Origin: Chryseobacterium sp. MA9
Lineage (GTDB): Bacteria; Bacteroidota; Bacteroidia; Flavobacteriales; Weeksellaceae
DNA: 64,000 nt
Direction of reading: 5' to 3'
Assembly (NCBI RefSeq): GCF_024399315.1
Contig: NZ_CP075170.1
Coordinates: forward strand, 930,001-994,000
Both the position numbers and the translations under genes were made by a program. The notes under the pieces were generated by a model, which did not search any database, had not been told where the DNA came from, and was given only the letters and a program-made list of their open reading frames with translations. Every line of letters starts with the position of its first letter. Within the stretch, counting starts at the first letter, position 1. Positions 1 through 8,689 of this stretch are shown here, in pieces.

Positions 1-425
1 TGAGCGAGAAGCAAATGGAGGCTTTCTGGAGTTACAACCAGAATTTCGGGCATTTTCTTTACCTGCTGCTGTCTTACTTTCGGATCAGTATCTCCATTTC
101 TTACTCCTACGACCCAATCGAGACCTATCTCATCAATCGCTTCCTGCATGGCTTTTGCGATATCTTTGGACAGAGACCGGAGAGGTGTGATCCAGATCAT
201 TTTCAGACCTTTTTTGTATTGTTCAGGATGATTCAGGAAATCTGAAACTAGGGCCAAAAATACCGAAAAAGTTTTTCCAAAACCTGTCGGGGCAACTACC
301 ATTCCGCTGTAACCTGTTCCAAATTTTTTCCAGGTTTCCGACTGAAATTTAAAAGGAGCAATGCCTTTATCGGTCATCCATTGCTGAATGATCTTCAATC
401 CGTTGGTATGTTCAAAAGCTGCCAA
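1..425 (-). CDS. Ligase-associated DEXH-box helicase (N-terminal part; gene runs off the window)
   Basis: The minus strand reads openly from a TTG at 423-425 to the window edge. It encodes the first ~141 residues of an Lhr-type superfamily 2 helicase. Visible motifs are a PFxFQ..TW segment that precedes the ATPase core, Walker A (APTGFGKT), motif Ia (TPLRSLSKD) and motif Ib (TPESLHLLL). Proteins of this family unwind DNA with a ligase, an MBL exonuclease and usually a phosphoesterase (PdeM/MPE) in a bacterial DNA damage operon; the phosphoesterase gene would lie off the left edge if present. The TTG lies two bases after the ligase stop, so the genes are almost certainly co-transcribed. Start codon is inferred; an ATT further upstream is the only obvious rival. 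Confidence 0.9.
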   Translation of the reverse strand, partial: MAAFEHTNGLKIIQQWMTDKGIAPFKFQSETWKKFGTGYSGMVVAPTGFGKTFSVFLALVSDFLNHPEQYKKGLKMIWITPLRSLSKDIAKAMQEAIDEIGLDWVVGVRNGDTDPKVRQQQVKKMPEILVVTPESLHLLLA

Positions 426-427
426 TT

Positions 428-2008
428 TTATTGTATTAATTTTTTGATTTCTTCAAGAGAGTCAATTTCATCTACTGTTTTGTCTTTCCGCCACCTTACA
501 ATTCTTGGAAACCGGAGGGCTACACCGCTTTTATGACGATTGCTGAAACCTATGCCTTCAAAAGCAATTTCGAAGACCAGTTCTGCTTTTACGGTTCTTA
601 CAGGGCCGAATTTCTCAATAGCATTTTTGGTCACAAATCTGCTCACTTCCATGATTTCTTTATCTGTCAACCCAGAATAGGCTTTGGCGATGGTCACCAG
701 ATTATCTCCGTTTTTCACGGCAAAAGTATAATCAGTGTAGTAGGCACTTCGTCTGCCGCTTCCTTTTTGAGCATAAATAAGCACTGCATCAATGGTAAAC
801 GGATTGATTTTCCATTTCCACCAGTCTCCTTTTTTCCGGCCGGAATGGTAGGGTGAGTTTTTTTGTTTTAACATTAATCCTTCGCTGTTTACGGCTCTTG
901 AATTTTCACGAATAGCATCTAATTCTCCCCATTTTTCAAAATCCAGACTTTTGGAAATACTGATGCGTTCCGGATTTTCATTCAGTAATAATTCTTCAAG
1001 CAACGCTCTTCTTGCGGAAATTGGTTTTTCTCTCAGATCATTATCTTCAAGTTCCAATAAATCATAGACAAAGACTTCTATTGGAATTTCCGAAAGCATT
1101 TTTTTAGTTAAAGTTTTCCTGTTTAATCTTTTTTGTAATTCATTAAAATTTAAAACTTTACCATCTTTTACTGCAAGTATTTCTCCATCCAGTACAAAGT
1201 TGCCTTTCATGGCTTTTACTGCTTCTGCAATTTCCGGAAATTGTTCTGTCACGAGCTCTTCACCTCTTGACCATATGAAGACTTCATCGTTTCTACGAAT
1301 GATTTGTCCGCGTATTCCATCCCATTTATATTCTACCAGCCATTCATCAGGATTTCCCAATTCTTCAGTTTCTTTTTCCAAAGGATAGGCAAGACAGAAG
1401 GGATAGGGTTTTGAGTTGTCAGGATTCACATTTTCTGCATCAATAAGTTCTTTGAAAGAAACTTCATCCGGCAGCCATTTTCCCATTAAACTGTGCATCA
1501 AAGCGCTCGATTCCTGCCCTGAAAATTTGGTTAATGCATTAATTAATGTTTTATCTGATACGCCAATCCGGAAGCTTCCACCAATTAATTTATTAAAAAT
1601 CAGACGTTCGGTATAATCCAAACCATTCCATGATTGCAGTATGAATTCTTTTTTTTCTAAGTCTGTTTTGCCTTTTAAACTGACAATATCATTCATCCAT
1701 TCTGATAATGAACGTTCTATTTTTTTCTGCGGAGGCGGAAGAATCAATGATAATGTTTCCCCAAGATCACCCACGGAAGAATAGGATTCCTGAAACAGCC
1801 AGTAAGGAAGTTTTGTGATTTCCAAAGCCCATTCTTTCATGTAATTGGTATTTACATTTCTCTTGGGCCTTTTTCCGGTAAATAAGGCAATAAACCATAC
1901 TTTATCTTCATCAGGAGCTCGTTCCAGATAATCAATGATGGCATCAATTTTAGCATTGGTTTTATTGGTGGTTTCCAAGGCGTTGATAAGCTCTGCAAAA
2001 TGTCTCAT
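428..2008 (-). CDS. ATP-dependent DNA ligase, bacterial repair-operon type
   Basis: This 526-residue enzyme seals nicks through a lysyl-AMP intermediate. The nucleotidyltransferase motif I is KWDG at 228-231, with K228 the adenylated lysine. An EGLMLK-type motif IV and a WWKWK motif V follow, and a C-terminal OB-fold region ends the protein. An N-terminal ~200-residue helical DNA-binding domain precedes the core. This architecture and size fit the bacterial ligases that travel with a DEXH helicase and an MBL exonuclease. It is separate from the essential NAD-dependent LigA. It overlaps the exonuclease gene by four bases (ATGA) and is followed after two bases by the helicase, so all three are translationally coupled. 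Expected role is repair or end processing of damaged DNA. Confidence 0.95.
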   Translation of the reverse strand: MRHFAELINALETTNKTNAKIDAIIDYLERAPDEDKVWFIALFTGKRPKRNVNTNYMKEWALEITKLPYWLFQESYSSVGDLGETLSLILPPPQKKIERSLSEWMNDIVSLKGKTDLEKKEFILQSWNGLDYTERLIFNKLIGGSFRIGVSDKTLINALTKFSGQESSALMHSLMGKWLPDEVSFKELIDAENVNPDNSKPYPFCLAYPLEKETEELGNPDEWLVEYKWDGIRGQIIRRNDEVFIWSRGEELVTEQFPEIAEAVKAMKGNFVLDGEILAVKDGKVLNFNELQKRLNRKTLTKKMLSEIPIEVFVYDLLELEDNDLREKPISARRALLEELLLNENPERISISKSLDFEKWGELDAIRENSRAVNSEGLMLKQKNSPYHSGRKKGDWWKWKINPFTIDAVLIYAQKGSGRRSAYYTDYTFAVKNGDNLVTIAKAYSGLTDKEIMEVSRFVTKNAIEKFGPVRTVKAELVFEIAFEGIGFSNRHKSGVALRFPRIVRWRKDKTVDEIDSLEEIKKLIQ

Positions 2009-3027
2009 GATTCCGGATTTTCAGGGGTTTCTTTTTCAGATTCTTCTTCATCTTCACCAAATAGGGTTTCCACAATGTCTGCCCGGACTCCAATTTCATT
2101 CAGATATTTTGAAAAAACTTCCGTCTGTCCGTGTGTAACATGTACAATCTCAGCTTCGGTTGCTTTTACGGTCTGGAGCAATCCCTTCCAGTCTGCATGA
2201 TCACTCATTGCAAAGCCTGCATCAGCACTCCGCCATCTTCTGGCACCACGAACCTGCATCCAGCCGGAGCATATCGCGGTAGCTGCATCAGGAATTTTTC
2301 TGATGATATTACTGTCGAGTAAAGCAGGAGGAACAATTACAATTTCATGCTCAACTTCTTTCGGACGTTCTCTGAAATCTGCAATGGTATATTCAGGAAG
2401 ATTAATTCCTACTGTTTCAAAGGCTTCATTCAGTTTTCCGATGGAATAATGGACGTATATTTTTCCCAATTCTTCCACTGCCTTCATAATACGTTGGGCC
2501 TTTCCTAAAGAATACCCGATGAATACAGAGGTTTTATTGTTTTCCTTATTCTTCAGTACCCAATTCTGAAGTTTCTTATTTAAATCCGGAACTTCAAGCC
2601 AGTTGTAAATGGGCAGACCAAAAGTACTTTCTGTAACAAATTCATTGCATTTTACCAGCTCGAAAGGAGTGCTCAGGCCGTCATCCTGAACTTTATAATC
2701 CCCCGAGATGACGGTTACATATCCTTTATATTCAAGTCTGATCTGTGCAGAACCAATAATGTGTCCGGCAGGGTGAAGTGAAAGTTTTACTCCATTGATG
2801 GTAATCACTTCTCCATATTCTACGCTCTGGCATTCGATATCCGTTCCGATTCTCTGATGAAGAATAGGTTTGGTAAAATGGTGACAAAGGTATTTTTTCA
2901 TTCCCCAACGGGCATGATCGGCATGGCCATGAGTAATAACCGCCATATCCACAGGCCTCCATGGATCTATATAGAATTTCCCTTGTGGACAGTAAATGCC
3001 TTTTTTGGTAAATGTGATTAATTTCAA
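2005..3027 (-). CDS. Ligase-associated DNA exonuclease, metallo-beta-lactamase/beta-CASP fold
   Basis: A 340-residue MBL-fold nuclease. The metal-binding HGHADH motif lies at residues 33-38, followed by HPAGHIIGSAQ, SGDYK, a beta-CASP-like SDHADW segment and a late VTHGQTE. The N-terminal pattern (xLIxFTxKGIYCPxGxFYIDPWRP) is characteristic of the ligase-associated exonuclease family. The start is a TTG at 3025-3027: no in-frame ATG exists between the upstream stop and the conserved N-terminus. It is the first gene of the exonuclease, ligase, helicase operon. It probably trims DNA ends before ligation. Confidence 0.92.
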   Translation of the reverse strand: MKLITFTKKGIYCPQGKFYIDPWRPVDMAVITHGHADHARWGMKKYLCHHFTKPILHQRIGTDIECQSVEYGEVITINGVKLSLHPAGHIIGSAQIRLEYKGYVTVISGDYKVQDDGLSTPFELVKCNEFVTESTFGLPIYNWLEVPDLNKKLQNWVLKNKENNKTSVFIGYSLGKAQRIMKAVEELGKIYVHYSIGKLNEAFETVGINLPEYTIADFRERPKEVEHEIVIVPPALLDSNIIRKIPDAATAICSGWMQVRGARRWRSADAGFAMSDHADWKGLLQTVKATEAEIVHVTHGQTEVFSKYLNEIGVRADIVETLFGEDEEESEKETPENPES

Positions 3028-3265
3028 TGGTGTGACTGGTTTAGAGAATAAGCTTCAAAAACTTAACCAATTTACAATAAATTGATTATTTTTTAATTAT
3101 TGACATTTGAAATACAATAATCAAATTTCTTTTGCATGAATGATTTTGGGGAAACTTTTTCTCAATGCAACACCTGAACTTTTCAGCAATATAAAATTGA
3201 ACGCTGCAGCAATATTAAACTTCCTTAAATCTCTGAAATTTGTATCATCATTAAAAAAGAATACA

Positions 3266-4057
3266 ATGAGTAAAACAATTTTAATTACAGGTGCAGCAAG
3301 TGGATTCGGAAAGATTGCTGCTTTTGATCTTGCTAAAAAAGGACATAAAGTAATTGCTACTACACAGGTCTATCCTCAAATGAGTGATTTGATCCGTGAA
3401 GCTAATGAACAGGGAATTAATCTTACAGTGGATAAACTGGATGTAACCAGCCAAAGAGATGTAGACTATATCTTAAAGAAATATGATGATATAGATATTC
3501 TCATCAGCAATGCCGGAATTATGGAAGGCGGCCCGATTGCAGAGCAACCCGTAGATATTATCCGCTCTATGTTTGAAGTGAATGTATTTGGTGCATTGAA
3601 TCTTGCACAGGGATTTATCAAAAAGTTTGTTGAAAAGAAAAGCGGTAAGATTGTTTTCACCTCTTCAATGGGAGGTTTATGGACGGTTCCTTATGTAGCA
3701 GCTTATTGTGCATCAAAACATGCGTTGGAATCTATTGCTGAAGGATTGAGAACAGAACTGGCTCCATTTAATATCAAGATTGCAACTTGTAATCCGGGTG
3801 TATTTGGAACGGGTTTCAATGACAGGGGTGTGGATTCTATTTTCCATTGGTATGACCCGAAAATCAATTTCACTCCGGAATCTGCTTTTGACGGTGCTGC
3901 CGAATCTTTAGCTCATCAACTGGATCCTCTGTCCATGGCGGAGGTGATTGTGAATGTAGCTTTAGATGATGAAAGTCATTTCAGAAATGTACATCCAAAA
4001 GAAACCGAAGAGTTTGTAAAACAGCTGCAGGCAGATGCATGGACCGCAAAAAGTTAA
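3266..4057 (+). CDS. Short-chain dehydrogenase/reductase
   Basis: A classical SDR of 263 residues: cofactor motif TGAASGFG (8-15), NAG at 82-84, and the catalytic set S133/S134, Y147 and K151 (YCASK). It reduces or oxidises an unidentified carbonyl or alcohol with NAD(P)H. The reading frame is open back to 3140, but the protein homologous to the family begins at the ATG at 3266, so I use that start. Its stop lies four bases before the next gene, an HbpS/GlcG-like protein, and an AraC regulator follows. The three probably form one transcription unit. Substrate cannot be inferred. Confidence 0.9.
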   Translation: MSKTILITGAASGFGKIAAFDLAKKGHKVIATTQVYPQMSDLIREANEQGINLTVDKLDVTSQRDVDYILKKYDDIDILISNAGIMEGGPIAEQPVDIIRSMFEVNVFGALNLAQGFIKKFVEKKSGKIVFTSSMGGLWTVPYVAAYCASKHALESIAEGLRTELAPFNIKIATCNPGVFGTGFNDRGVDSIFHWYDPKINFTPESAFDGAAESLAHQLDPLSMAEVIVNVALDDESHFRNVHPKETEEFVKQLQADAWTAKS

Positions 4058-4061
4058 TACT

Positions 4062-4463
4062 ATGGAATTGAATTATAACACAGCAGAAAAAGCTTTACAA
4101 GCAGCCAAAGAAAAGGCGTTATCTATGAATATTCCCGTAAGTATTTCTGTGGTGGATACTGGGGGACATCTTATTGCATTGGCCAGACTGAACAGTGTCT
4201 ATGGAGTGATCGATTTTGCCATTAAAAAAGCAAAAACAGCTGTGATGTTCGGGGTAGACAGTGATGTAATGGGAAGTATTATCTCAGAAACCGGAATCCA
4301 TGGATATGGAATGCTGAATTCAAATGAGGGACTTTTAACCATTGCAGGTGGTGTTGTCCTTAAAAATGAAGAGGGAAAGATTATTGGTGGAATAGGTTCT
4401 TCAGGCGGGACTCCTGAGCAGGATAAAGAAATTGCAGAGGCAGGAGCTCATGCTATTGCTTAA
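4062..4463 (+). CDS. HbpS/GlcG-like (DUF336) small protein
   Basis: A 133-residue protein of the GlcG/HbpS/PduO-C fold. Typical features are the alternating helix start (LNYNTAEKALQAAKEKA), a VVDTGGHLIAL strand and the glycine-rich ending GGxxLKxExGxIIGGIGxSGGTPEQDxxIAxAG. Members bind haem or corrinoid or have no known ligand, so the function is open. The start at 4062 is preferred over one 27 bases upstream because it follows the SDR stop directly and matches the family start. It sits between an SDR and an AraC regulator, which suggests a small inducible metabolic operon. Confidence 0.83.
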   Translation: MELNYNTAEKALQAAKEKALSMNIPVSISVVDTGGHLIALARLNSVYGVIDFAIKKAKTAVMFGVDSDVMGSIISETGIHGYGMLNSNEGLLTIAGGVVLKNEEGKIIGGIGSSGGTPEQDKEIAEAGAHAIA

Positions 4464-4481
4464 ATTTCAGATATTTGTACA

Positions 4482-5285
4482 ATGGAAAATACTTCTGAGA
4501 TCATATTCGACAAACTGGTTTATTCATGTGCTTTTGAGTCTTACAGAGGGCATGAAGAATTTATTCCAGACCATTTTCTGGGATTTCAGATCTCCGGAGA
4601 GACCCATGCTTTTCATGAGCAAGGTAAGACTGTGATCAAAGAAAATACAGTAGTTCTGGTCAGGAAAAATCAACTGATCAGAACTATTAAATATCCTTCT
4701 GCTCATGAAAAGTATCAGTTTATCTCAATCACACTTGATGATGAAACACTGAGACAGTATGCCACTGAAAACAAGATAACCGTAGACAGCAATTTTCCAG
4801 GGAATCAGCGGTTATTTTTTGAGCCCGGTGATTTTTTTAAGAGTTATTTTGCATCTCTCATCCCTTACATTAATAAAACGCAGGAAATACCTCCTAAGCT
4901 GGCCGTTTTAAAGGTAAAAGAGGCTATAGAATTACTGTTATTGAGTAATCATGATCTTAAAAATCTGCTTTTTGATTTTTCTGAACCTCATAAAGTTGAT
5001 CTTAAAGAATTTATGAACAAAAACTTTATGTTCAATGTTTCTGTAGATGCTTTTGCAAGGCTTACAGGACGCAGTCTTTCGGGGTTTAAAAGAGATTTCA
5101 GCAAGACCTTTGAAATGACTCCCAAACAATGGCTGAAAGAAAGAAGATTGAAAGAAGCGTATTATTTAATTAAAAACAGGGATAAAAAACCTTCAGATAT
5201 TTATCTTGATCTGGGTTTTGAGAATTTATCCCACTTTTATTCTTCTTTTAAAAAGAAATTTGGGGTGACAACTACAGAGGTATAA
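4482..5285 (+). CDS. AraC-family transcriptional regulator
   Basis: 267 residues. Residues 1 to ~160 form a ligand-sensing domain with beta-strand and cupin-like character. Residues ~165-267 form the double helix-turn-helix AraC domain, recognisable by FARLTGRSLSGFKRDFSKTFEMTPKQWLKERR and the closing DLGFENLSHFYSSFKKKFG segments (each quoted only in part elsewhere). It begins 18 bases after the HbpS/GlcG-like gene on the same strand and probably regulates the SDR unit or itself. Inducer unknown. Confidence 0.9.
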   Translation: MENTSEIIFDKLVYSCAFESYRGHEEFIPDHFLGFQISGETHAFHEQGKTVIKENTVVLVRKNQLIRTIKYPSAHEKYQFISITLDDETLRQYATENKITVDSNFPGNQRLFFEPGDFFKSYFASLIPYINKTQEIPPKLAVLKVKEAIELLLLSNHDLKNLLFDFSEPHKVDLKEFMNKNFMFNVSVDAFARLTGRSLSGFKRDFSKTFEMTPKQWLKERRLKEAYYLIKNRDKKPSDIYLDLGFENLSHFYSSFKKKFGVTTTEV

Positions 5286-5329
5286 CTTTTAACCATAAAA
5301 AACACAAATTATACCATAATTTAACTGTT

Positions 5330-5513
5330 GGAAAACGCAAAGACGCAAGAAAGGCTGTAGAATGTGCTGATTTTAAGTCGCAAGGATTTTATCTCCGATA
5401 AAGTTATTTAATCCTGAATATTTCAAAGCATTATTTTATTGCCCGTTGATTGATCACAAAATCTACGAGAATCTGTCAATCATCTATGATTTTCCTGCGT
5501 CTTTGCGTTTTCC
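5330..5513. repeat. Intergenic palindromic repeat, copy A (about 184 bp with inverted ends)
   Basis: The left end GGAAAACGCAAAGACGCAAG (5330-5349) is repeated inverted at 5494-5513 with 19 of 20 matches. Between them lies TTTTAAGTCGCAAGGATTTTATCT, related to the inner part of copies B (35923-36000) and C (41082-41273). The element lies between two convergent genes. It contains no credible ORF, so it looks like a miniature inverted-repeat or REP-type element rather than a gene remnant. Confidence 0.7.
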
Positions 5514-5524
5514 TACATGTTATA

Positions 5525-6592
5525 TTAAGGGATTATATTTTCTGATCTCAATCTTTCAAAAACATCTGTAAAAGAATCTTCTGTGCTTATATAAGCTGTG
5601 AATCCAAGTTTTCTGCTTTTAGACATATCACACATCACTTCCAGAGGTCTTCCAAGATCCAGATCGGTATGCCATGCTGATGACAGACGGTCAAGATTGC
5701 TTTCTTTCAGATTATGTTTTTCTGAAATGGCTGTCCAAATTTCCTGATCATTTTCCAGTTCTTTTTCAAGAGGTTTTATCGTACCGCTGAAGCCTTCAGT
5801 TTCTACGCCGAACCAGTCTGCGAGCCTTTTCCATAGCCATTTCCATCTGAAAACATCTCCATTAGCAATATTGAATGCCTGATTCTTTGCTGATTCCGTA
5901 GTGGATGCCCAGATCAATTGCTTAGCCAATATTCTGGCATCCGTTACATCAGAAACACCGTTCCACTGGGCTTCTGATCCAGGCCAGATAAATTTTCTTC
6001 CCGTTTCCTTACAGATGCTTGCATATATGGCCAATGTGGTTCCCATATTCATAAGATTCCCTACTGCATATCCTACAACGGTGTGAGGTCTGTGAAAACT
6101 CCATGTAAAACCATCTCTTTCTGAAGCTTTGTACACTTCATCTTCCTGTGCATAATAAAAGTTGGGAAGGGGAAGTCTTGGGTGTTCTTCCCTGACAGGT
6201 GTTTCCGGTAAAACTCCTTCTTTAACATAAGCCTCAAAGGGTCCCAGATAATGTTTCAATCCTGTAACCAAAGCTACATGCTGAACTGATTTTTTAGGGG
6301 ATAAAACATTTAACAGATTTCTCACCAGCATACTGTTGACACGGATGTTTTCCTCTTCTGTGTCATTGCGCATCCATGTGGTAAAGTAAATATGAGTAGG
6401 AGAGATCCCTTCCAGTGATTCAGCAAGGTTCTGCTCAATCATCAAATCTGCTTTAATCGGACGAAGACCGGGGATATTTGTATTTGGGTTTCTGGATAAC
6501 CCGTATGTTGTCCAGCCCTGTGCAACCAATTCTTCTGCAAGGTTACTTCCTGTAATTCCGGTAGCGCCTACTACCAATGCAACATTTTCCAT
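5525..6592 (-). CDS. PRISE-type NAD(P)H-dependent enone reductase (extended SDR)
   Basis: 355 residues. The Rossmann motif GATGITG is at 9-15. The conserved TGLKHYLGPF block (110-119, with K113) and NFYY (144-147) are the signature of the progesterone 5-beta-reductase/iridoid synthase-like family, which reduces activated C=C bonds using NADPH. A WPGS..WNGVSDVTDA block follows. Bacterial members have no agreed physiological role; detoxification of reactive enones is likely. A perfect FNR-type dyad (6646-6659) lies 54 bases upstream of the start, just after the upstream Crp/Fnr gene, which suggests that this regulator controls it. Confidence 0.8.
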   Translation of the reverse strand: MENVALVVGATGITGSNLAEELVAQGWTTYGLSRNPNTNIPGLRPIKADLMIEQNLAESLEGISPTHIYFTTWMRNDTEEENIRVNSMLVRNLLNVLSPKKSVQHVALVTGLKHYLGPFEAYVKEGVLPETPVREEHPRLPLPNFYYAQEDEVYKASERDGFTWSFHRPHTVVGYAVGNLMNMGTTLAIYASICKETGRKFIWPGSEAQWNGVSDVTDARILAKQLIWASTTESAKNQAFNIANGDVFRWKWLWKRLADWFGVETEGFSGTIKPLEKELENDQEIWTAISEKHNLKESNLDRLSSAWHTDLDLGRPLEVMCDMSKSRKLGFTAYISTEDSFTDVFERLRSENIIP

Positions 6593-6645
6593 AAGTATTG
6601 TAAAATTTCTTGCACAAAATTATGGTTGGATAGAGGTTTTTACGC

Positions 6646-6659
6646 TTGATTTGGATCAA
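6646..6659. promoter_or_regulatory. FNR/CRP-type operator TTGAT-N4-ATCAA
   Basis: TTGATTTGGATCAA is an exact match to the TTGAT-N4-ATCAA dyad bound by many Crp/Fnr proteins. It overlaps the stop of the Crp/Fnr gene on its left side and precedes the PRISE reductase start by 54 bases on the minus strand. A second perfect copy occurs at 46233-46246, also in a unit that contains a Crp/Fnr gene. Confidence 0.6.
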
Positions 6660-7240
6660 GTGTTATTCAAGGAATTCTTTTTACGGATTCTGCTTACAGT
6701 TTCAGGAGTAAGACCAAGATAAGAGGCAATAAGATTGTGAGGCACTCTTTTGATCATTTCAGGGTTCTTTTGTGCCAATTGAATGTATTTTTCTTCAGCG
6801 GTATAGCTATTGGATACAATGAGTCTGTAATCTTTTGTAACGAGGCTGTTTTGGTATAAAATTCTAAAATAACGGTCCATCAAAGGGATTTCCAACATCA
6901 TTTTTTCATAGTTTTCCAACGTGATCATCAGGACTTCAGTTTCTTCAACAGCATCAATATTCAGTACCGATTTTTCCTGATTGATAAAACTGTTGAAGTC
7001 TGAAATCCACCATCCTTCAAAAGCAAACATATTGATGTGTTCATTTCCTTTTTCATCCAGAAAATAAGATTTCAGCAGACCTTTGCTTACAAAAGACAGT
7101 GATTTGCAGATATCTCCTTCCTGAAGCAGATACTGTTTTCTACGAAGTTTTTTAAGGGTAAAGAAAGACTGAATCTGATTCTTCTGTTCGTCCGTAATAT
7201 TAACCTTATTTTCGATATGGGAAAGCAGGACCTCAAACAT
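6656..7240 (-). CDS. Crp/Fnr-family transcriptional regulator
   Basis: 194 residues: an N-terminal cyclic-nucleotide-binding-like beta barrel (about 1-115, with LQEGDICKSLSFVSKGLLKS) and a C-terminal winged helix whose recognition helix reads SYLGLTPETVSRIRK. The length is typical of the small Bacteroidota subgroup, which lacks the iron-sulfur cysteines of true FNR. Ligand is unknown. It lies upstream of the PRISE reductase on the same strand with an FNR-type dyad between the two, which suggests a local regulator-target pair. Confidence 0.88.
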   Translation of the reverse strand: MFEVLLSHIENKVNITDEQKNQIQSFFTLKKLRRKQYLLQEGDICKSLSFVSKGLLKSYFLDEKGNEHINMFAFEGWWISDFNSFINQEKSVLNIDAVEETEVLMITLENYEKMMLEIPLMDRYFRILYQNSLVTKDYRLIVSNSYTAEEKYIQLAQKNPEMIKRVPHNLIASYLGLTPETVSRIRKKNSLNNT

Positions 7241-7288
7241 TAAATAAATATTTTATCAAAAATACTATTTTCAACCACAATTGAAGCT

Positions 7289-7735
7289 CTACTTTTCAAA
7301 ATCATAGAGATTAATTCCTATTTCTTCATTCTTCATTTTCACGACTCTGGTATTCAACGGATAAAAAATAAATTCCGCTGCTCCCTGAATTTTCGCCTCC
7401 AAAAGATGTCCTGCCAGCGCTGTATAATCCTCTCTTCCCAACGTGATATGAAGGTGTAGAGTTAGTTTTTCTTCTATTTCAGAAACGTTTCCGGAAATAT
7501 TGGTGACTTCCATCTGTTCTTTGAAAGTCTTGTCCACATATTTTTTGGTTGCCGGATTAAAGAATCGGAGAGTGGCTTCACTCACAGCTCCTATTCCTGT
7601 AACTTCTCCTGCCTGAATATTTTGATTCTGAATAAAGTCTGTTAAAGCTTCTACAATATTGGAATGATTGTTAAGGCTTACTATATAAATCTGATCTATC
7701 TTTCTTGCAGACCAATGATTTCCTTTGTAATTCAT
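7289..7735 (-). CDS. PPC-domain (DUF296) protein
   Basis: 148 residues forming a single PPC/DUF296 domain. Diagnostic pieces are the early RxxxxxYIVSLNNHSN strand, GEVTGIGAVSEATLRFF, the metal-site segment LHLHITLG and the following GHLLEAKIQGAAEF. Plant relatives carry AT-hooks, but this stand-alone form does not, so DNA binding is not supported by sequence. It ends 48 bases upstream of the Crp/Fnr gene and starts 11 bases after the dehydrogenase stop, so it is likely in one operon with them. Confidence 0.8.
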   Translation of the reverse strand: MNYKGNHWSARKIDQIYIVSLNNHSNIVEALTDFIQNQNIQAGEVTGIGAVSEATLRFFNPATKKYVDKTFKEQMEVTNISGNVSEIEEKLTLHLHITLGREDYTALAGHLLEAKIQGAAEFIFYPLNTRVVKMKNEEIGINLYDFEK

Positions 7736-7746
7736 GATCTCCTTAT

Positions 7747-8592
7747 TTATTCTATTGTTTTTAAATAATTGATGATCCCAATGACGTCATCCTGACCAAA
7801 GTCTTTGTCATGGGCATTTTGATAGGTTTGAATCAAAGCTTCGGATAAAGGATAGTCTGCGCCCGCATTTTTGGCTAGAAGGATATCTTTAAGCATCAGA
7901 TCAAGAGCAAATGCCGGAGCGTACTGGTTGGCAATCAACATAGGTGTTTTTACTTTAGTAGCACCGCTTCCACTGGCACTTTCATTAATTATTTCCAACA
8001 TATCTGATCGTTCAATTCCTAATTTTCCTGCCAGCAAAACAGTTTCTGCCAATCCCTGATAGATAGCGGATAGAAAATAATTGATAGAGAGTTTTCCTGC
8101 AATTCCTTTTCCGTTTTCACCCAGATGTTTTACAGATTTTCCCATTTTCAAAAAGTAAGGCATAGCGCGTTGGATATCTTCATCCTCACCTCCAGCCATA
8201 ATGATCAGTGTTCCTTCCTTTGCTGGCTGGGTACTTCCCGCTACGGGAGCATCAATAAAGGAAGCTTCTTTTATTTTCAGGGCAGCTGCGGTTTCTTTTG
8301 AGGCTTCAGAAGAAATGGTACTCATATCTATAAAGAGTTTTCCTTGAATGTTTAAAGGGAGAATTTCTGCATACACCGCTTTTACAGCACTGTCGTTGGT
8401 CAACATTGTGAATATAATATCGCTGTTTTGTACCAGGTCTTTAATTTGGGTATAGACTGAAGACTTCTCTTCAAAATCTTTGGCTTTTTCAGAAGATCTG
8501 TTGTAAACCGAAAGTGGAAATCCTGCTGTCTCAATATTCTTTGCCATGGGGTGGCCCATATTTCCTAATCCGATGAATCCTATTTTTTCCAT
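7747..8592 (-). CDS. NAD(P)-dependent beta-hydroxyacid dehydrogenase (HIBADH family)
   Basis: 281 residues. The nucleotide motif GLGNMG is at 8-13, the substrate-binding DAPVAGS at 114-120, and the catalytic lysine K167 lies in GKGIAGKLSINYF with N171. The length fits 3-hydroxyisobutyrate/glyoxylate/succinic-semialdehyde reductases. Several residues distinguish those activities only weakly, so the substrate is not assigned. It is the first gene of a minus-strand run that continues with the PPC protein and a Crp/Fnr regulator. It is divergent from the CAT-like gene, with repeated palindromes between the two. Confidence 0.88.
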   Translation of the reverse strand: MEKIGFIGLGNMGHPMAKNIETAGFPLSVYNRSSEKAKDFEEKSSVYTQIKDLVQNSDIIFTMLTNDSAVKAVYAEILPLNIQGKLFIDMSTISSEASKETAAALKIKEASFIDAPVAGSTQPAKEGTLIIMAGGEDEDIQRAMPYFLKMGKSVKHLGENGKGIAGKLSINYFLSAIYQGLAETVLLAGKLGIERSDMLEIINESASGSGATKVKTPMLIANQYAPAFALDLMLKDILLAKNAGADYPLSEALIQTYQNAHDKDFGQDDVIGIINYLKTIE

Positions 8593-8689
8593 TGTCTATC
8601 TTTTATTATTAATTAAGTTTTTATGTTATCCATCCCCTGAATGAAAGGAGTTATTTGAATGTATATCTATGAGATTGTGGAATACGTCT

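Noticed and set aside
3140..3265. Upstream extension of the SDR gene
   Set aside because: The added 42 residues have no family similarity and the Rossmann motif sits at the normal distance from the ATG at 3266.
4432..4635. Plus-strand frame overlapping the end of the HbpS/GlcG-like gene and the start of AraC
   Set aside because: Out of frame with both supported genes and without any motif.
5330..5513. Possible CRISPR array or tRNA cluster because of repeated short blocks
   Set aside because: The blocks are two inverted copies, not multiple direct repeats with spacers, and no tRNA arms can be drawn.
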